Source: Chitinophaga varians
Lineage (GTDB): Bacteria > Bacteroidota > Bacteroidia > Chitinophagales > Chitinophagaceae
Direction: 5' to 3'
DNA length: 64,000 nt
NCBI RefSeq assembly: GCF_014529945.1
Contig: NZ_JACVFB010000002.1
Location: 310,001-374,000 of the forward strand
Shown here: positions 1 through 7,397 of the stretch, piece by piece
How positions within the stretch are numbered: the first letter of the stretch is position 1
Layout of the letters: each line of letters opens with the position of its first letter
Notes under the pieces: generated by a model
Database searches by the model: none
Told to the model about the DNA's origin: nothing
Seen by the model: only the letters and a program-made list of their open reading frames with translations
Translations under genes and position numbers: made by a program

Positions 1-1345
1 GGTTATGATAACGTTGGTATTCGGCGTAGATGGACTGGATACCTTCTTTTCCGGGCTGCCAGTAGTTGCGCATATCGTCCATGCTCCAGTCGGCGCCAGC
101 CCAGATAACGGTATTATAGATAAGGCTGTTAGGGCCATAGGTCACATCCGGGAAGTTATCGCTGGACTGACGGTTATAGTTCAGATAACCTTCCAGGCGC
201 AGTTTGGGTGAAAAGCTATATCCTGCGGAGATATTAAAGTTCACGATATCCAGTGCTGTGTTAGGCACAATCCCTTTCTGGTAGGAATTGGACAGGGAGA
301 AGCGCAGGTCGGCTTTATCAGTATGGGCAGAAACAGCGAGGTTGTTGGTGCTGAGCATGCCGGTGCGCAGGAAGCGTTGCAGGTTATTTTTACCGCGTGC
401 AGTCCAGGGTGTGCCGGTGCGTTTGCCGGTAGCGGGATCAATAGGACTATCGTATTGTGGAATGAGCTGGCCTTCGAATTTGGGTCCCCATACATCGTAG
501 TCAGCGTCGTTTACACCAGCGCCTTTACCGTCTACGAACGCGTATTTGCCGTGGTCGCCGGGACCGTAGAGGTCCTGCACCTTTGGAATAGCATTGAAGC
601 CTCTTTCAAACATGGTGCTGGAGTTGAATTCGATGGAGTACCCTCTTTTATCTTTTGAGCCTTTTTTAGTGGTGATCATGATCGCGCCGTTGAGGCCACG
701 GGAGCCGTAGAGCGCAGAGGCAGTAGCTCCTTTCAGGACGGTATAGCTTTCGATATCATCCGGGGAGATGTTCCAGGTATCGGAATTGATAGGCACACCA
801 TCCACCACGTAGAGGTTGATGTTATTGCCACGGAGCTGTACCAGCGGAGCAGCCAGCAGTTCAGCAGAAGCGCCTACGGTGAGGCCAGCTACCTTCCCTA
901 CGAGACCGTTTACAGGGTTGGGTTCCCGGGCTTTTACGAGGTCGGCTCCTTTTACTTCCTGTACGGCGTAGCCTACTCTTTTTACTTCTTTACGTATGCC
1001 CAGTGCCGTTACCACTACTTCATCGAGTGCTTTTTTATCCAACTGCAGCAGCACGGATACGAAGTTGTGATTGTTGACCGGGTATTTACCGGTGAGAAAG
1101 CCGATAGAGCTTACTTCCAGGATATCGGTACCGTTGGCGGAGATACTGAAGTTACCGTTGGCATCGGTAACAGCGCCTCTGTGGGCGCCGACTACTTTCA
1201 CCGTAGCGCCTATGACCGGTTGGTTATCTCCGGCGGAAAGGACTTTTCCGGTGATCGCTTGTTGAGCTGTTGCTGTTGTTACGGTCAGCAAAAGCAGTAG
1301 CAGGGCACATAACTGCGTAAGTGCCTGTCGTAGGTTTGATTGCAT
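1..1345 (-). CDS. SusC/RagA-family TonB-linked outer-membrane protein, N-terminal part (runs off the window)
   Basis: A reading frame opens with ATG at 1345 and stays open to base 1, giving about 448 residues of a protein normally near 1000. Visible in order are a signal peptide with a Leu-rich core ending near TATAQ, a carboxypeptidase-regulatory-like beta-sandwich (about residues 28-110), and a TonB plug with the SusC-typical LYVVDGVPI and LYGSRGLNGAIMITTKKG motifs. The family imports oligosaccharides or other large ligands across the outer membrane with a SusD lipoprotein and TonB energy. The partner gene would lie beyond the left edge, so substrate is unknown. Family assignment is firm; the C-terminal barrel cannot be seen. 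Confidence 0.95.
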   Translation of the reverse strand, partial: MQSNLRQALTQLCALLLLLLTVTTATAQQAITGKVLSAGDNQPVIGATVKVVGAHRGAVTDANGNFSISANGTDILEVSSIGFLTGKYPVNNHNFVSVLLQLDKKALDEVVVTALGIRKEVKRVGYAVQEVKGADLVKAREPNPVNGLVGKVAGLTVGASAELLAAPLVQLRGNNINLYVVDGVPINSDTWNISPDDIESYTVLKGATASALYGSRGLNGAIMITTKKGSKDKRGYSIEFNSSTMFERGFNAIPKVQDLYGPGDHGKYAFVDGKGAGVNDADYDVWGPKFEGQLIPQYDSPIDPATGKRTGTPWTARGKNNLQRFLRTGMLSTNNLAVSAHTDKADLRFSLSNSYQKGIVPNTALDIVNFNISAGYSFSPKLRLEGYLNYNRQSSDNFPDVTYGPNSLIYNTVIWAGADWSMDDMRNYWQPGKEGIQSIYAEYQRYHN

Positions 1346-1364
1346 GGCAATTTAGATTAAGGGG

Positions 1365-1440
1365 GGTAATGTTTATTACCATGCAAAGGTTAAGTTCGAA
1401 TATGACGGGAATGTTAAGTTATACTAAATTTAACGTTAAG
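1365..1440 (-). promoter_or_regulatory. Upstream region of the SusC-type gene with inverted and direct repeats
   Basis: Upstream of the receptor start there is a perfect 6-bp inverted repeat GGTAAT-gttt-ATTACC (1365-1380) and three copies of GTTAAG at 1389, 1413 and 1435, about two helical turns apart. This spacing suits a DNA-binding protein such as the XRE-cupin regulator encoded next door, but that link is inference. No clean TAnnTTTG element is present; AACCTTTG on the minus strand near 1383-1390 is the closest. Confidence 0.3.
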
Positions 1441-1473
1441 TATTTGTATATGATTCGTCAAAAAAGTTTACTA

Positions 1474-2058
1474 TTACTTTTCACTTTCGAGGAAGAAATA
1501 AACGACAAGAATCTGTGCGGTGTCTTCACCGATATTAGCGGGTTTGTGGCCCAGGCGGCCGTCGAAGAAGAGGGAGTCGCCTTCTTCAAGGATGTATTTT
1601 TCGTTATCGATCAGGTATTCCACCTTGCCTTTGATGATATATTTATATTCATAGGCATCGGTCTTCACGATCTGAGAGCGGCGGGCGCCTTTTTTTAATT
1701 CCAGCATCACGATATCCACCGGGAAATGTTTTACATTTTTGGTGAGGATCCTTTTATACTGGAATCCTTTAGCCGGCTCTTTTTCGAACTCCTGATAGGA
1801 GGATTTCTGTTTGATGATGACCTTGGATTGTTGTGACTGCTGGTCTATTTCATTGAAGAATTCGTTGAGGTCGAGGTTCAGTGCACGGATAATATTAATG
1901 AGTACCAGCAGGGAGGGCACGGTGCGGTTGTTCTCAATCTGAGAGATAAGGCCTTTGCTGACTTCCGCTTTGTCAGCCAGTTCCTGTATGGTAATGCCTT
2001 TGGCTTTCCGCTTTTCCTTGATCCTGTTACTGATCTGAATGATAATATCCTCGGTCAT
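1474..2058 (-). CDS. XRE-family transcriptional regulator with C-terminal cupin domain
   Basis: This 194-residue protein has an N-terminal helix-turn-helix of the XRE type (about residues 8-63, including TIQELADKAEVSKGLISQIE) followed by a linker and a cupin-2 barrel (about 105-190, with YEYKYIIKGKVEYL and EGDSLFFDGRLGHKP). Proteins of this form bind DNA and sense a small ligand through the cupin; they often control amino-acid, polyamine or stress genes. It diverges from the MarC-family gene with 64 bp between starts, and a TATATTTG -7 element sits 18 bp upstream of its ATG. Its targets cannot be read from the sequence; the neighbouring SusC-type gene or the MarC gene are candidates. Confidence 0.9.
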   Translation of the reverse strand: MTEDIIIQISNRIKEKRKAKGITIQELADKAEVSKGLISQIENNRTVPSLLVLINIIRALNLDLNEFFNEIDQQSQQSKVIIKQKSSYQEFEKEPAKGFQYKRILTKNVKHFPVDIVMLELKKGARRSQIVKTDAYEYKYIIKGKVEYLIDNEKYILEEGDSLFFDGRLGHKPANIGEDTAQILVVYFFLESEK

Positions 2059-2075
2059 ATAGGTCGGTCTTGGGA

Positions 2076-2083
2076 CAAATATA
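2076..2083 (-). promoter_or_regulatory. Bacteroidota -7 element for the XRE-cupin gene
   Basis: The minus strand reads TATATTTG, matching the TAnnTTTG -7 consensus of Bacteroidota primary sigma factor. It would give a 5' leader of only about a dozen bases. No convincing TTG -33 element lies at the usual spacing. Confidence 0.5.
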
Positions 2084-2110
2084 GGGAGAGAAAGCTAATG
2101 CATTACGTTA

Positions 2111-2118
2111 TATATTTG
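2111..2118 (+). promoter_or_regulatory. Bacteroidota -7 element immediately before the MarC-family gene
   Basis: TATATTTG matches TAnnTTTG and ends four bases before the ATG at 2123. If used, transcription would start at or next to the start codon and the mRNA would be essentially leaderless. Confidence 0.45.
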
Positions 2119-2122
2119 TCGC

Positions 2123-2689
2123 ATGTTCAGTATCGACCAAATTCTAGCCATCGCGTTCACGTTATTTGCCGTAATAGACATCGTTGGCTCTATCCCTGTG
2201 CTGGTATCCCTGAAGGAAAAACTGGGGCATATAGATGCCGGCAAAGCCACCCTGGCGTCAGGCTTCCTGATGGTACTGTTTCTGCTGGTGGGCGAGCAGT
2301 TTCTTCGCCTGTTCAGCGTAGACGTACATTCATTCGCGGTAGCCGGCTCCATCGTTATCTTCGTGATAGGCCTGGAGATGATCCTCGGGCTGGAACTTTT
2401 CAAGAGTGGCCAGGATGTCAAATCCGGTAGTATTGTGCCCATCGCTTTCCCCATGATAGCAGGTTCCGGGACACTGACCACCATTATGTCGCTCAAAGCC
2501 AACTTCGGGGAATATAATATTCTCGCCGGCATCGTACTGAACCTGCTCATTGTTTTTCTGGTCCTGAAGAGTCTGAATTACATAGAACGCTTGCTGGGAA
2601 AGGCCGGACTGATGGTGCTGCGTAAGTTTTTCGGGGTTATCCTGCTGGCCATCGCGGTAAAAATTTTTAAAAGTAATATCAATCTTTAA
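2123..2689 (+). CDS. MarC-family (UPF0056) integral membrane protein
   Basis: This 188-residue inner-membrane protein has about six hydrophobic segments, starting with AIAFTLFAVIDIVGSIPVLV and ending with FFGVILLAIAVKIF, the length and pattern of the MarC/UPF0056 family. The family is widespread and its biochemical role is unsettled; early links to multiple antibiotic resistance were not upheld. It stands alone on the plus strand, divergent from the XRE-cupin regulator, which could control it. The ATG at 2123 is chosen because MFSIDQILAIAF is the typical family start. Confidence 0.9.
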   Translation: MFSIDQILAIAFTLFAVIDIVGSIPVLVSLKEKLGHIDAGKATLASGFLMVLFLLVGEQFLRLFSVDVHSFAVAGSIVIFVIGLEMILGLELFKSGQDVKSGSIVPIAFPMIAGSGTLTTIMSLKANFGEYNILAGIVLNLLIVFLVLKSLNYIERLLGKAGLMVLRKFFGVILLAIAVKIFKSNINL

Positions 2690-2737
2690 CGTAATTTGGG
2701 ATTATTCCGGAGAAAATGTAACTTCGCGTTCCCTTTT

Positions 2738-2809
2738 GGCCTCGTAGTACAATGGATAGTATAAGAGTTTCCGAAGCTCCAGATTCAAGTTCGATTCTTG
2801 ACGAGGCTA
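2738..2809 (+). tRNA. tRNA-Arg, anticodon CCG
   Basis: The 72-nt sequence folds as a cloverleaf: acceptor GGCCTCG/CGAGGCT, D stem GTAC/GTAT with GG in the loop, anticodon loop TTCCGAA with CCG at 2771-2773, and T arm TCAAG-TTCGATT-CTTGA. CCG reads the Arg codon CGG. The anticodon stem has one mismatch at its outer pair and one G-U pair. The 3' part (2797-2809) doubles as the attachment site of the element that follows, so the intact tRNA is restored by the element end. Confidence 0.88.
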
Positions 2810-2810
2810 C
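2797..2810 (+). repeat. attL core, 14-bp direct repeat in tRNA 3' end
   Basis: CTTGACGAGGCTAC covers the T-stem and acceptor 3' strand of tRNA-Arg and is repeated exactly at 13500-13513. tRNA 3' ends are the classic target of tyrosine integrases. Confidence 0.85.
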
Positions 2811-3025
2811 TAAAAACTTAATTCGCCCAAACTTAGCTTTACTAAGTTTGGGCGTTTTTCATTTATGGACGTGGGTTTCAGAGGAAAGAACGGTAAAAGG
2901 GAGTAAAGAGAAATTAAGCAAAAATATCCCCAAAACCTTCCCCACTTTCCCCAAGACTTTCCCCAAAAGTTGTAGCCCTACAGGGCTATTTTGCCGGGAA
3001 ACGCCCTTTATACTTCCCCATGTAC
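2811..3025 (+). repeat. Left copy of a ~200-bp direct repeat (element left end)
   Basis: This stretch, from just past the att core to shortly before the integrase start, is repeated with high identity at 13514-13715. The copies differ by scattered substitutions and a 12-base deletion in the second copy within its run of TTTCCCC motifs. It includes the terminator hairpin and the TTCCCC-rich integrase leader. Confidence 0.85.
2824..2859 (+). terminator. Rho-independent terminator after tRNA-Arg
   Basis: A perfect 13-bp stem (CGCCCAAACTTAG / CTAAGTTTGGGCG, loop of five) is followed by five T residues. It sits inside the element, so the element supplies a terminator for the tRNA it occupies. The second copy at 13527-13557 has acquired two mismatches. 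Confidence 0.85.
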
Positions 3026-3058
3026 AGGTAAATATTCGTTAACCCTAAACCCTATCGA

Positions 3059-4336
3059 ATGGAAGTAAAGTATTACCTGAAAAGGCCTAAGGCCGCAGAA
3101 AGCACCATTTTCGCCAATATCTGTTATGAGGGCATGACCCTTCGTTATTACCTGTCAGAAAAACTACCTACAGACTGTTGGGATAAAACATTACAGCGGG
3201 CGCAAAAGGCCAGTAAGATATTTCCCGAATACCCTGAGTTTAACGCCCGGCTTGACTTTTTAGATCATACCATAAAAAGCACCTACCGCAAATACAGGAA
3301 CGACCATCAACACAAAATACCAGCACCTGAAGAATTGAAAGAGCTGCTGGATTTGGTTACCGGTAAAAAGGAGATAGAGCGGGTTACCTTTTTCTCCTAC
3401 TTCGAGGACTTCAATGCCCGGTCGGAGAAAGGGGAACGTATCAGCCCTAAAACGAAGCAGAAGACCTCCCCCAATACCAACAAAGGGTATTTGACCACGC
3501 TAAACCACCTCAAAGCATTTCAGCAGCAGTACAGCCGGAAAGTGGATTTTTCCACCATAGATATACGCTTTCACAGTGACTACATCAGTTATCTAACCTC
3601 CACGGTTAAACTGAGCATTAATACCATCGGTGATCACATCAAACGGATTATCACCGTTATGGGGGAAGCAAAAAGCCGGGGTATCGAGGTTTGCAACGAC
3701 TTTGAGAGTGCCTATTTTTTCAAACCGCATGAAGAAACGGACAGTATATACCTGAGCGACACAGAATTAAAGCTAATCGAGGGTCTTGATCTGTCCGGCA
3801 ATTCCAAGTTAGCACGCGTCCGGGACATGTTTTTGATTGGTTGTAATACCGGCCTGCGGTTTTCCGATTATACCGTCCTGCGACAGGAACATATCAAAGA
3901 TGACCTGATAGAAATCAGGCAGGCTAAAACACTAAACAAGGTCGTTATACCTATTCATCCGGTAGTCAAAACCATACTAGAAAAGTATGACTATTGCCTC
4001 CCCCGGAAAATCAGTAATCAGAAAATGAATGATTATTTGAAGGAAATAGGCAAACTAGTACCGGAACTGAAGACCCAGGTAACAATGACCTATACTAAAG
4101 GCGGGAACAAGATTATCCAGTCTTATCCAAAATCGGCATTGATCAGCACCCACACTGCCCGCCGGAGCTTTGCCACAAATGAGTATTTGGCCGGAACACC
4201 GGTTGTTACTATCATGGCCATTACTGGCCATAGAACAGAAAAGGCGTTTTTACGGTATATCAAACTGACTTCTACGGAACATGCGAAGCTGTTAAAAATG
4301 CATTGGGAGAAAAGGAACCTATTAAGGGTGGTGTAA
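3059..4336 (+). CDS. Tyrosine site-specific recombinase (integrase)
   Basis: This 425-residue protein has an N-terminal Arm/SAM-like region (about 1-200) and a C-terminal catalytic domain. Catalytic signatures visible are Arg in NTGLRFSDY, a beta-hairpin Lys near AKTLNK, HTARRSF (His-x-x-Arg), the second His in ITGHRTEK, and the nucleophilic Tyr in LRYIKLT. It resembles the Bacteroidota mobile-element integrases of 400-430 residues. It lies directly inside the left attachment site, reading away from it, and should cut and join at the tRNA-Arg 3' end. All catalytic residues are present, so it looks functional. A scrap of a related gene survives at 13710-13775. Confidence 0.95.
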   Translation: MEVKYYLKRPKAAESTIFANICYEGMTLRYYLSEKLPTDCWDKTLQRAQKASKIFPEYPEFNARLDFLDHTIKSTYRKYRNDHQHKIPAPEELKELLDLVTGKKEIERVTFFSYFEDFNARSEKGERISPKTKQKTSPNTNKGYLTTLNHLKAFQQQYSRKVDFSTIDIRFHSDYISYLTSTVKLSINTIGDHIKRIITVMGEAKSRGIEVCNDFESAYFFKPHEETDSIYLSDTELKLIEGLDLSGNSKLARVRDMFLIGCNTGLRFSDYTVLRQEHIKDDLIEIRQAKTLNKVVIPIHPVVKTILEKYDYCLPRKISNQKMNDYLKEIGKLVPELKTQVTMTYTKGGNKIIQSYPKSALISTHTARRSFATNEYLAGTPVVTIMAITGHRTEKAFLRYIKLTSTEHAKLLKMHWEKRNLLRVV

Positions 4337-4379
4337 AATGCAGATAGAATGCGTAGAGGGGTTTTAATATAGATAGAGA

Positions 4380-5330
4380 ATGCAACCCCTCAAAATGGAA
4401 GATATAGAATTGATTTTTCACCGGGCCGGTATACTCCTGAGAGACCTGACAGCTGTAGCGAAATCATTGCAGGACATGTCAAAACAAGTGTATACCGGCT
4501 CTTATACTCTGGATACCTTAACAGCAGACCTCCACGGCCGCCAACCGGAAGCCTATCAAAAAATGTTTACTGTTGAGAAAGCAGGTATACTCCATGATTT
4601 GAAAAAGCACATCCGGCAACACCTGTTGATTGAGACGGATGATAACCGGATTCACAACTATCTGTTTCTGCTTTTAAAGCTCTATACAGAACTTAGGTAC
4701 AGCCTGCAAGCCGTCAAGATTCTACAGCAGAGGAACGCCGCTATCTTTGATGAACACGTTTCCACCAACTACAAATCACAGCTGGAAACGATGCAGGTAA
4801 TTCCTGACTGCTTACCGCTTACTGATTTGGGCCAGCTGGTCACGTTAACCGGGTTTTATCTGATGGTGGCGGTCGATCTTCCCAAAGCCATGCTACGAAC
4901 TGTTCGCCTCGAATTTTGCCTAAAGGCAGAGGATATAAAAGCCATGTTTGACAGGGACACGACCGGCACCATCCCAGTGGCCCTGCACCGGCTTAAAAGG
5001 ATACTTTCCCAACCTTCTGAACCAGCCCAGGCCATCCCTAATGGCTTTCTAAAAATACCATGGGCCGGTAACCTGAAGCAGTTTGCAGAACTGGTAACAG
5101 AACTGGAAAGAAAAGGATGGATAAAGCCGATAGCACACGGAGAACTACAGTCGACGGTGACTACCCTGCTTCACTGCTTTGACTTGTCTGCTACTCAGCG
5201 AAAGGAAGACAGCAACACGGCAAACTGTCTGCTACAATACCTAAAGCCTTCGGAGCGGGAGTTGAAAATCTATACCAAACGTTATACCCGCAAGTTTTCC
5301 GATATATTGTGGAACTTAATCGTAAAGTAG
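4380..5330 (+). CDS. Element protein of unknown function, possibly distant RteC type
   Basis: This 316-residue soluble protein has no signal peptide or membrane segment. Residues about 85-140 are Leu-rich and helical. The C-terminal third contains WAGNLKQFAELVTELERKGW, followed by a helical segment and a basic tail (YTKRYTRKFSDI). That layout resembles the end of RteC, a Bacteroides conjugative-transposon regulator (tryptophan, then an aromatic-rich helix, then a basic tail), but the similarity is weak and may be structural only. It lies 43 bp after the integrase and before the excisionase-like gene, a position where such elements usually carry a regulator. Function is not established. Confidence 0.75.
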   Translation: MQPLKMEDIELIFHRAGILLRDLTAVAKSLQDMSKQVYTGSYTLDTLTADLHGRQPEAYQKMFTVEKAGILHDLKKHIRQHLLIETDDNRIHNYLFLLLKLYTELRYSLQAVKILQQRNAAIFDEHVSTNYKSQLETMQVIPDCLPLTDLGQLVTLTGFYLMVAVDLPKAMLRTVRLEFCLKAEDIKAMFDRDTTGTIPVALHRLKRILSQPSEPAQAIPNGFLKIPWAGNLKQFAELVTELERKGWIKPIAHGELQSTVTTLLHCFDLSATQRKEDSNTANCLLQYLKPSERELKIYTKRYTRKFSDILWNLIVK

Positions 5331-5404
5331 TTACAAACTAGTTACGGTAATTGCTGCGCCTTTACCGCTGTTGTTCCTTTGCACTGAAACAAAGATTAGT
5401 GCAA

Positions 5405-5719
5405 ATGACACATGTGGTATTATCATCTATTCCGGTAGATGAGTTAAAGGAAATGATTGCAGCAGTTGTTAACCAGGAACTAACCAAACATCTCCCTCCT
5501 GCCAACCAATCACCCATCAGTAATGACCTACTAACGCGCAAAGAAGCCGCCCGGCTATTGGGCATCTCCTTGCCTACCCTCCTGGACTATACGAAACTAG
5601 GAAAGATTACCGGCTACCGGCTCGGGACAAGGGTACGTTACAAACGTTCAGAGCTTGAACAGGCCCTAACACAAATCAAGGCTGCTAAATTAAATGGGGG
5701 GTATCATGGCAAAAAGTAA
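5405..5719 (+). CDS. Helix-turn-helix excisionase-like DNA-binding protein
   Basis: This is a protein of about 104 residues with a MerR/Xis-type winged helix at the C-terminal half: LTRKEAARLLGISLPTLLDY, then the wing GYRLGTRVRYKRSELEQAL. Such proteins bend DNA at the attachment site and favour excision, or act as repressors of the replication genes. The ATG at 5405 is preferred; the same frame extends upstream to a TTG at 5351, but that adds a Cys-rich unlikely leader. The end overlaps the start of the primase-helicase gene, which suggests translational coupling. Confidence 0.88.
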   Translation: MTHVVLSSIPVDELKEMIAAVVNQELTKHLPPANQSPISNDLLTRKEAARLLGISLPTLLDYTKLGKITGYRLGTRVRYKRSELEQALTQIKAAKLNGGYHGKK

Positions 5720-7304
5720 AACTACGACTCCCCTACCCAGCCCCACTTTTCCGGAAATCATTGAACCGTTGACAGTAGCCGACATACTGGAACACAGCCG
5801 GGAACTACTGGCCCAGGGAAAACCGGTAGCTCACGAACTGATTTTAAACCGGCTATTGGAAAAGATAGAGCCGGTAGATTTTATGGGGATGGCTTTTTCC
5901 CATGCTGAAGAGTTGCGGGGAGATTTGAAGGTACTGGAACTAATGTTGGTCAACGAAGACGGAACCGTCAAAGACGATGAGGGCATCAGGGAAAAAGCCA
6001 ATAACCTCCGTGAGCTGATAGCCAAATGTAGGCTTAAACAGGCCCATTACCTGATTATCTGTATTGAGGAAATATTGAGGGTGGCCACCGTCAACCGTTG
6101 GGGAATATGCCAGCACCAGGGCTTCATCTACCTATACAATGGTGCCTACTGGTCACAGTTTGATACCAATGAACTAAAAGCGTTCCTTGGGAAATGCGGT
6201 GAAAAAATGGGGATAGACAAGTTTAAAAGCCGGTTCTATATGTTCCGTGATCATCTGCTGAAACAGTTCTATGATACGGCCCATCTACCCAGCCCACTAA
6301 TGCCGGACAATGTTGTTTCTATCAACCTGCAAAACGGCACGTTTGAGATAACACCGGACGGCACCCGGTTGCGCGGCTTCAGGCATGAGGATTTTATAAC
6401 CTACCAGTTGCCATTCTCTTTTGACGAGGCTGCAACAGCACCACTTTTCACACAGTACCTAAATACGGTATTGCCGGATATACAACGTCAAAGGGTATTA
6501 GCAGAATACATCGGGTATTTGTTCATCCATCCCGGCACCCTCAAACTGGAAAAATCACTCCTGCTATATGGTTCAGGAGCTAACGGCAAGTCTGTGTTCT
6601 TTGAGGTCATAAACGCTCTTTTAGGCACTGAAAACGTCTGTAACTATAGTCTGCAAAGCCTCACCGACACTACAGGCTATTTCCGGGCTAAATTGGCCAA
6701 TAAACTGGTAAACTATGCCAGCGAAATCAACGGAAATCTGGAAGCGTCCATCTTTAAGCAACTGGCCAGCGGGGAGCCGGTAGAAGCCCGGCAGCCATAC
6801 GGACAGGCTTTCAACCTTACCCATTATGCCAAGCTCATATTTAACTGCAATGAACTGCCAAAAGCCGTAGAACACACACACGCCTTCTTCCGGCGTTTCC
6901 TAATCATTCCGTTTGACGTAACTATTCCGCCGGAGGCCCAAGATAAGGAACTATCAAAAAAGATCATTCAACAGGAGCTTTCCGGGGTTTTTAATTGGGT
7001 GTTGGCCGGGCTCCACCGCCTACTGAAGCAAAAAAATTTTTCCGACTGCGATGCGGCGAAACAGCAGTTACAGCAGTATCAACGGCAATCTGACAGCGTG
7101 TTGATGTTCCTTGAAGAGGAAGGCTACAAACCGTCTCAAATCGGTTTCCTTCCACTGCAACAGCTATACACCCTCTACAAAATATTCTGTGCCGACAACG
7201 GCTACCGCCTCTGCTCTAATAAAACCGTTAGCGAAAGGCTACGTAGCCATGGCTATGAAATGGAGCGAAAAACACCGGGTATGGTGGTCTACTTAGAAAA
7301 ATAA
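5706..7304 (+). CDS. P4/D5-type primase-helicase (superfamily 3 ATPase)
   Basis: The C-terminal half carries an SF3-helicase core: Walker A LLLYGSGANGKSVFFE, downstream NYASEINGNLEAS and FNCNELP, and RRFLIIPFD, matching the phage/plasmid primase P4 family with the D5 N-terminal region before it. The N-terminal 150 residues are helical and specific to such elements. It should unwind and help prime the excised circular element for replication. An in-frame ATG at 5694 gives four extra residues; 5706 is favoured because GGGGGG precedes it. Overlap with the excisionase-like gene and the iteron palindrome just after its stop fit a replication module. Confidence 0.9.
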   Translation: MAKSKTTTPLPSPTFPEIIEPLTVADILEHSRELLAQGKPVAHELILNRLLEKIEPVDFMGMAFSHAEELRGDLKVLELMLVNEDGTVKDDEGIREKANNLRELIAKCRLKQAHYLIICIEEILRVATVNRWGICQHQGFIYLYNGAYWSQFDTNELKAFLGKCGEKMGIDKFKSRFYMFRDHLLKQFYDTAHLPSPLMPDNVVSINLQNGTFEITPDGTRLRGFRHEDFITYQLPFSFDEAATAPLFTQYLNTVLPDIQRQRVLAEYIGYLFIHPGTLKLEKSLLLYGSGANGKSVFFEVINALLGTENVCNYSLQSLTDTTGYFRAKLANKLVNYASEINGNLEASIFKQLASGEPVEARQPYGQAFNLTHYAKLIFNCNELPKAVEHTHAFFRRFLIIPFDVTIPPEAQDKELSKKIIQQELSGVFNWVLAGLHRLLKQKNFSDCDAAKQQLQQYQRQSDSVLMFLEEEGYKPSQIGFLPLQQLYTLYKIFCADNGYRLCSNKTVSERLRSHGYEMERKTPGMVVYLEK

Positions 7305-7316
7305 TCTTTTCCCCTG

Positions 7317-7379
7317 CTACATATGCTACATATCCTACATGATGCTGGACGCTTTATGTAGCATATGTAGGATATGTAG
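7317..7379. repeat. Six-copy iteron palindrome, possible replication origin or operator
   Basis: Two 24-nt arms (7317-7340 and 7356-7379) are inverted repeats with only two mismatches, separated by 15 nt. Each arm is itself three tandem 9-bp units of the form ATGTAGNAT, so six units face each other three against three. The unit is not found elsewhere nearby. The position between the primase-helicase and Toprim genes suggests an initiator-binding site or origin, or an operator for the downstream gene. Confidence 0.8.
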
Positions 7380-7397
7380 GGCATAAAAACCTTTTTT

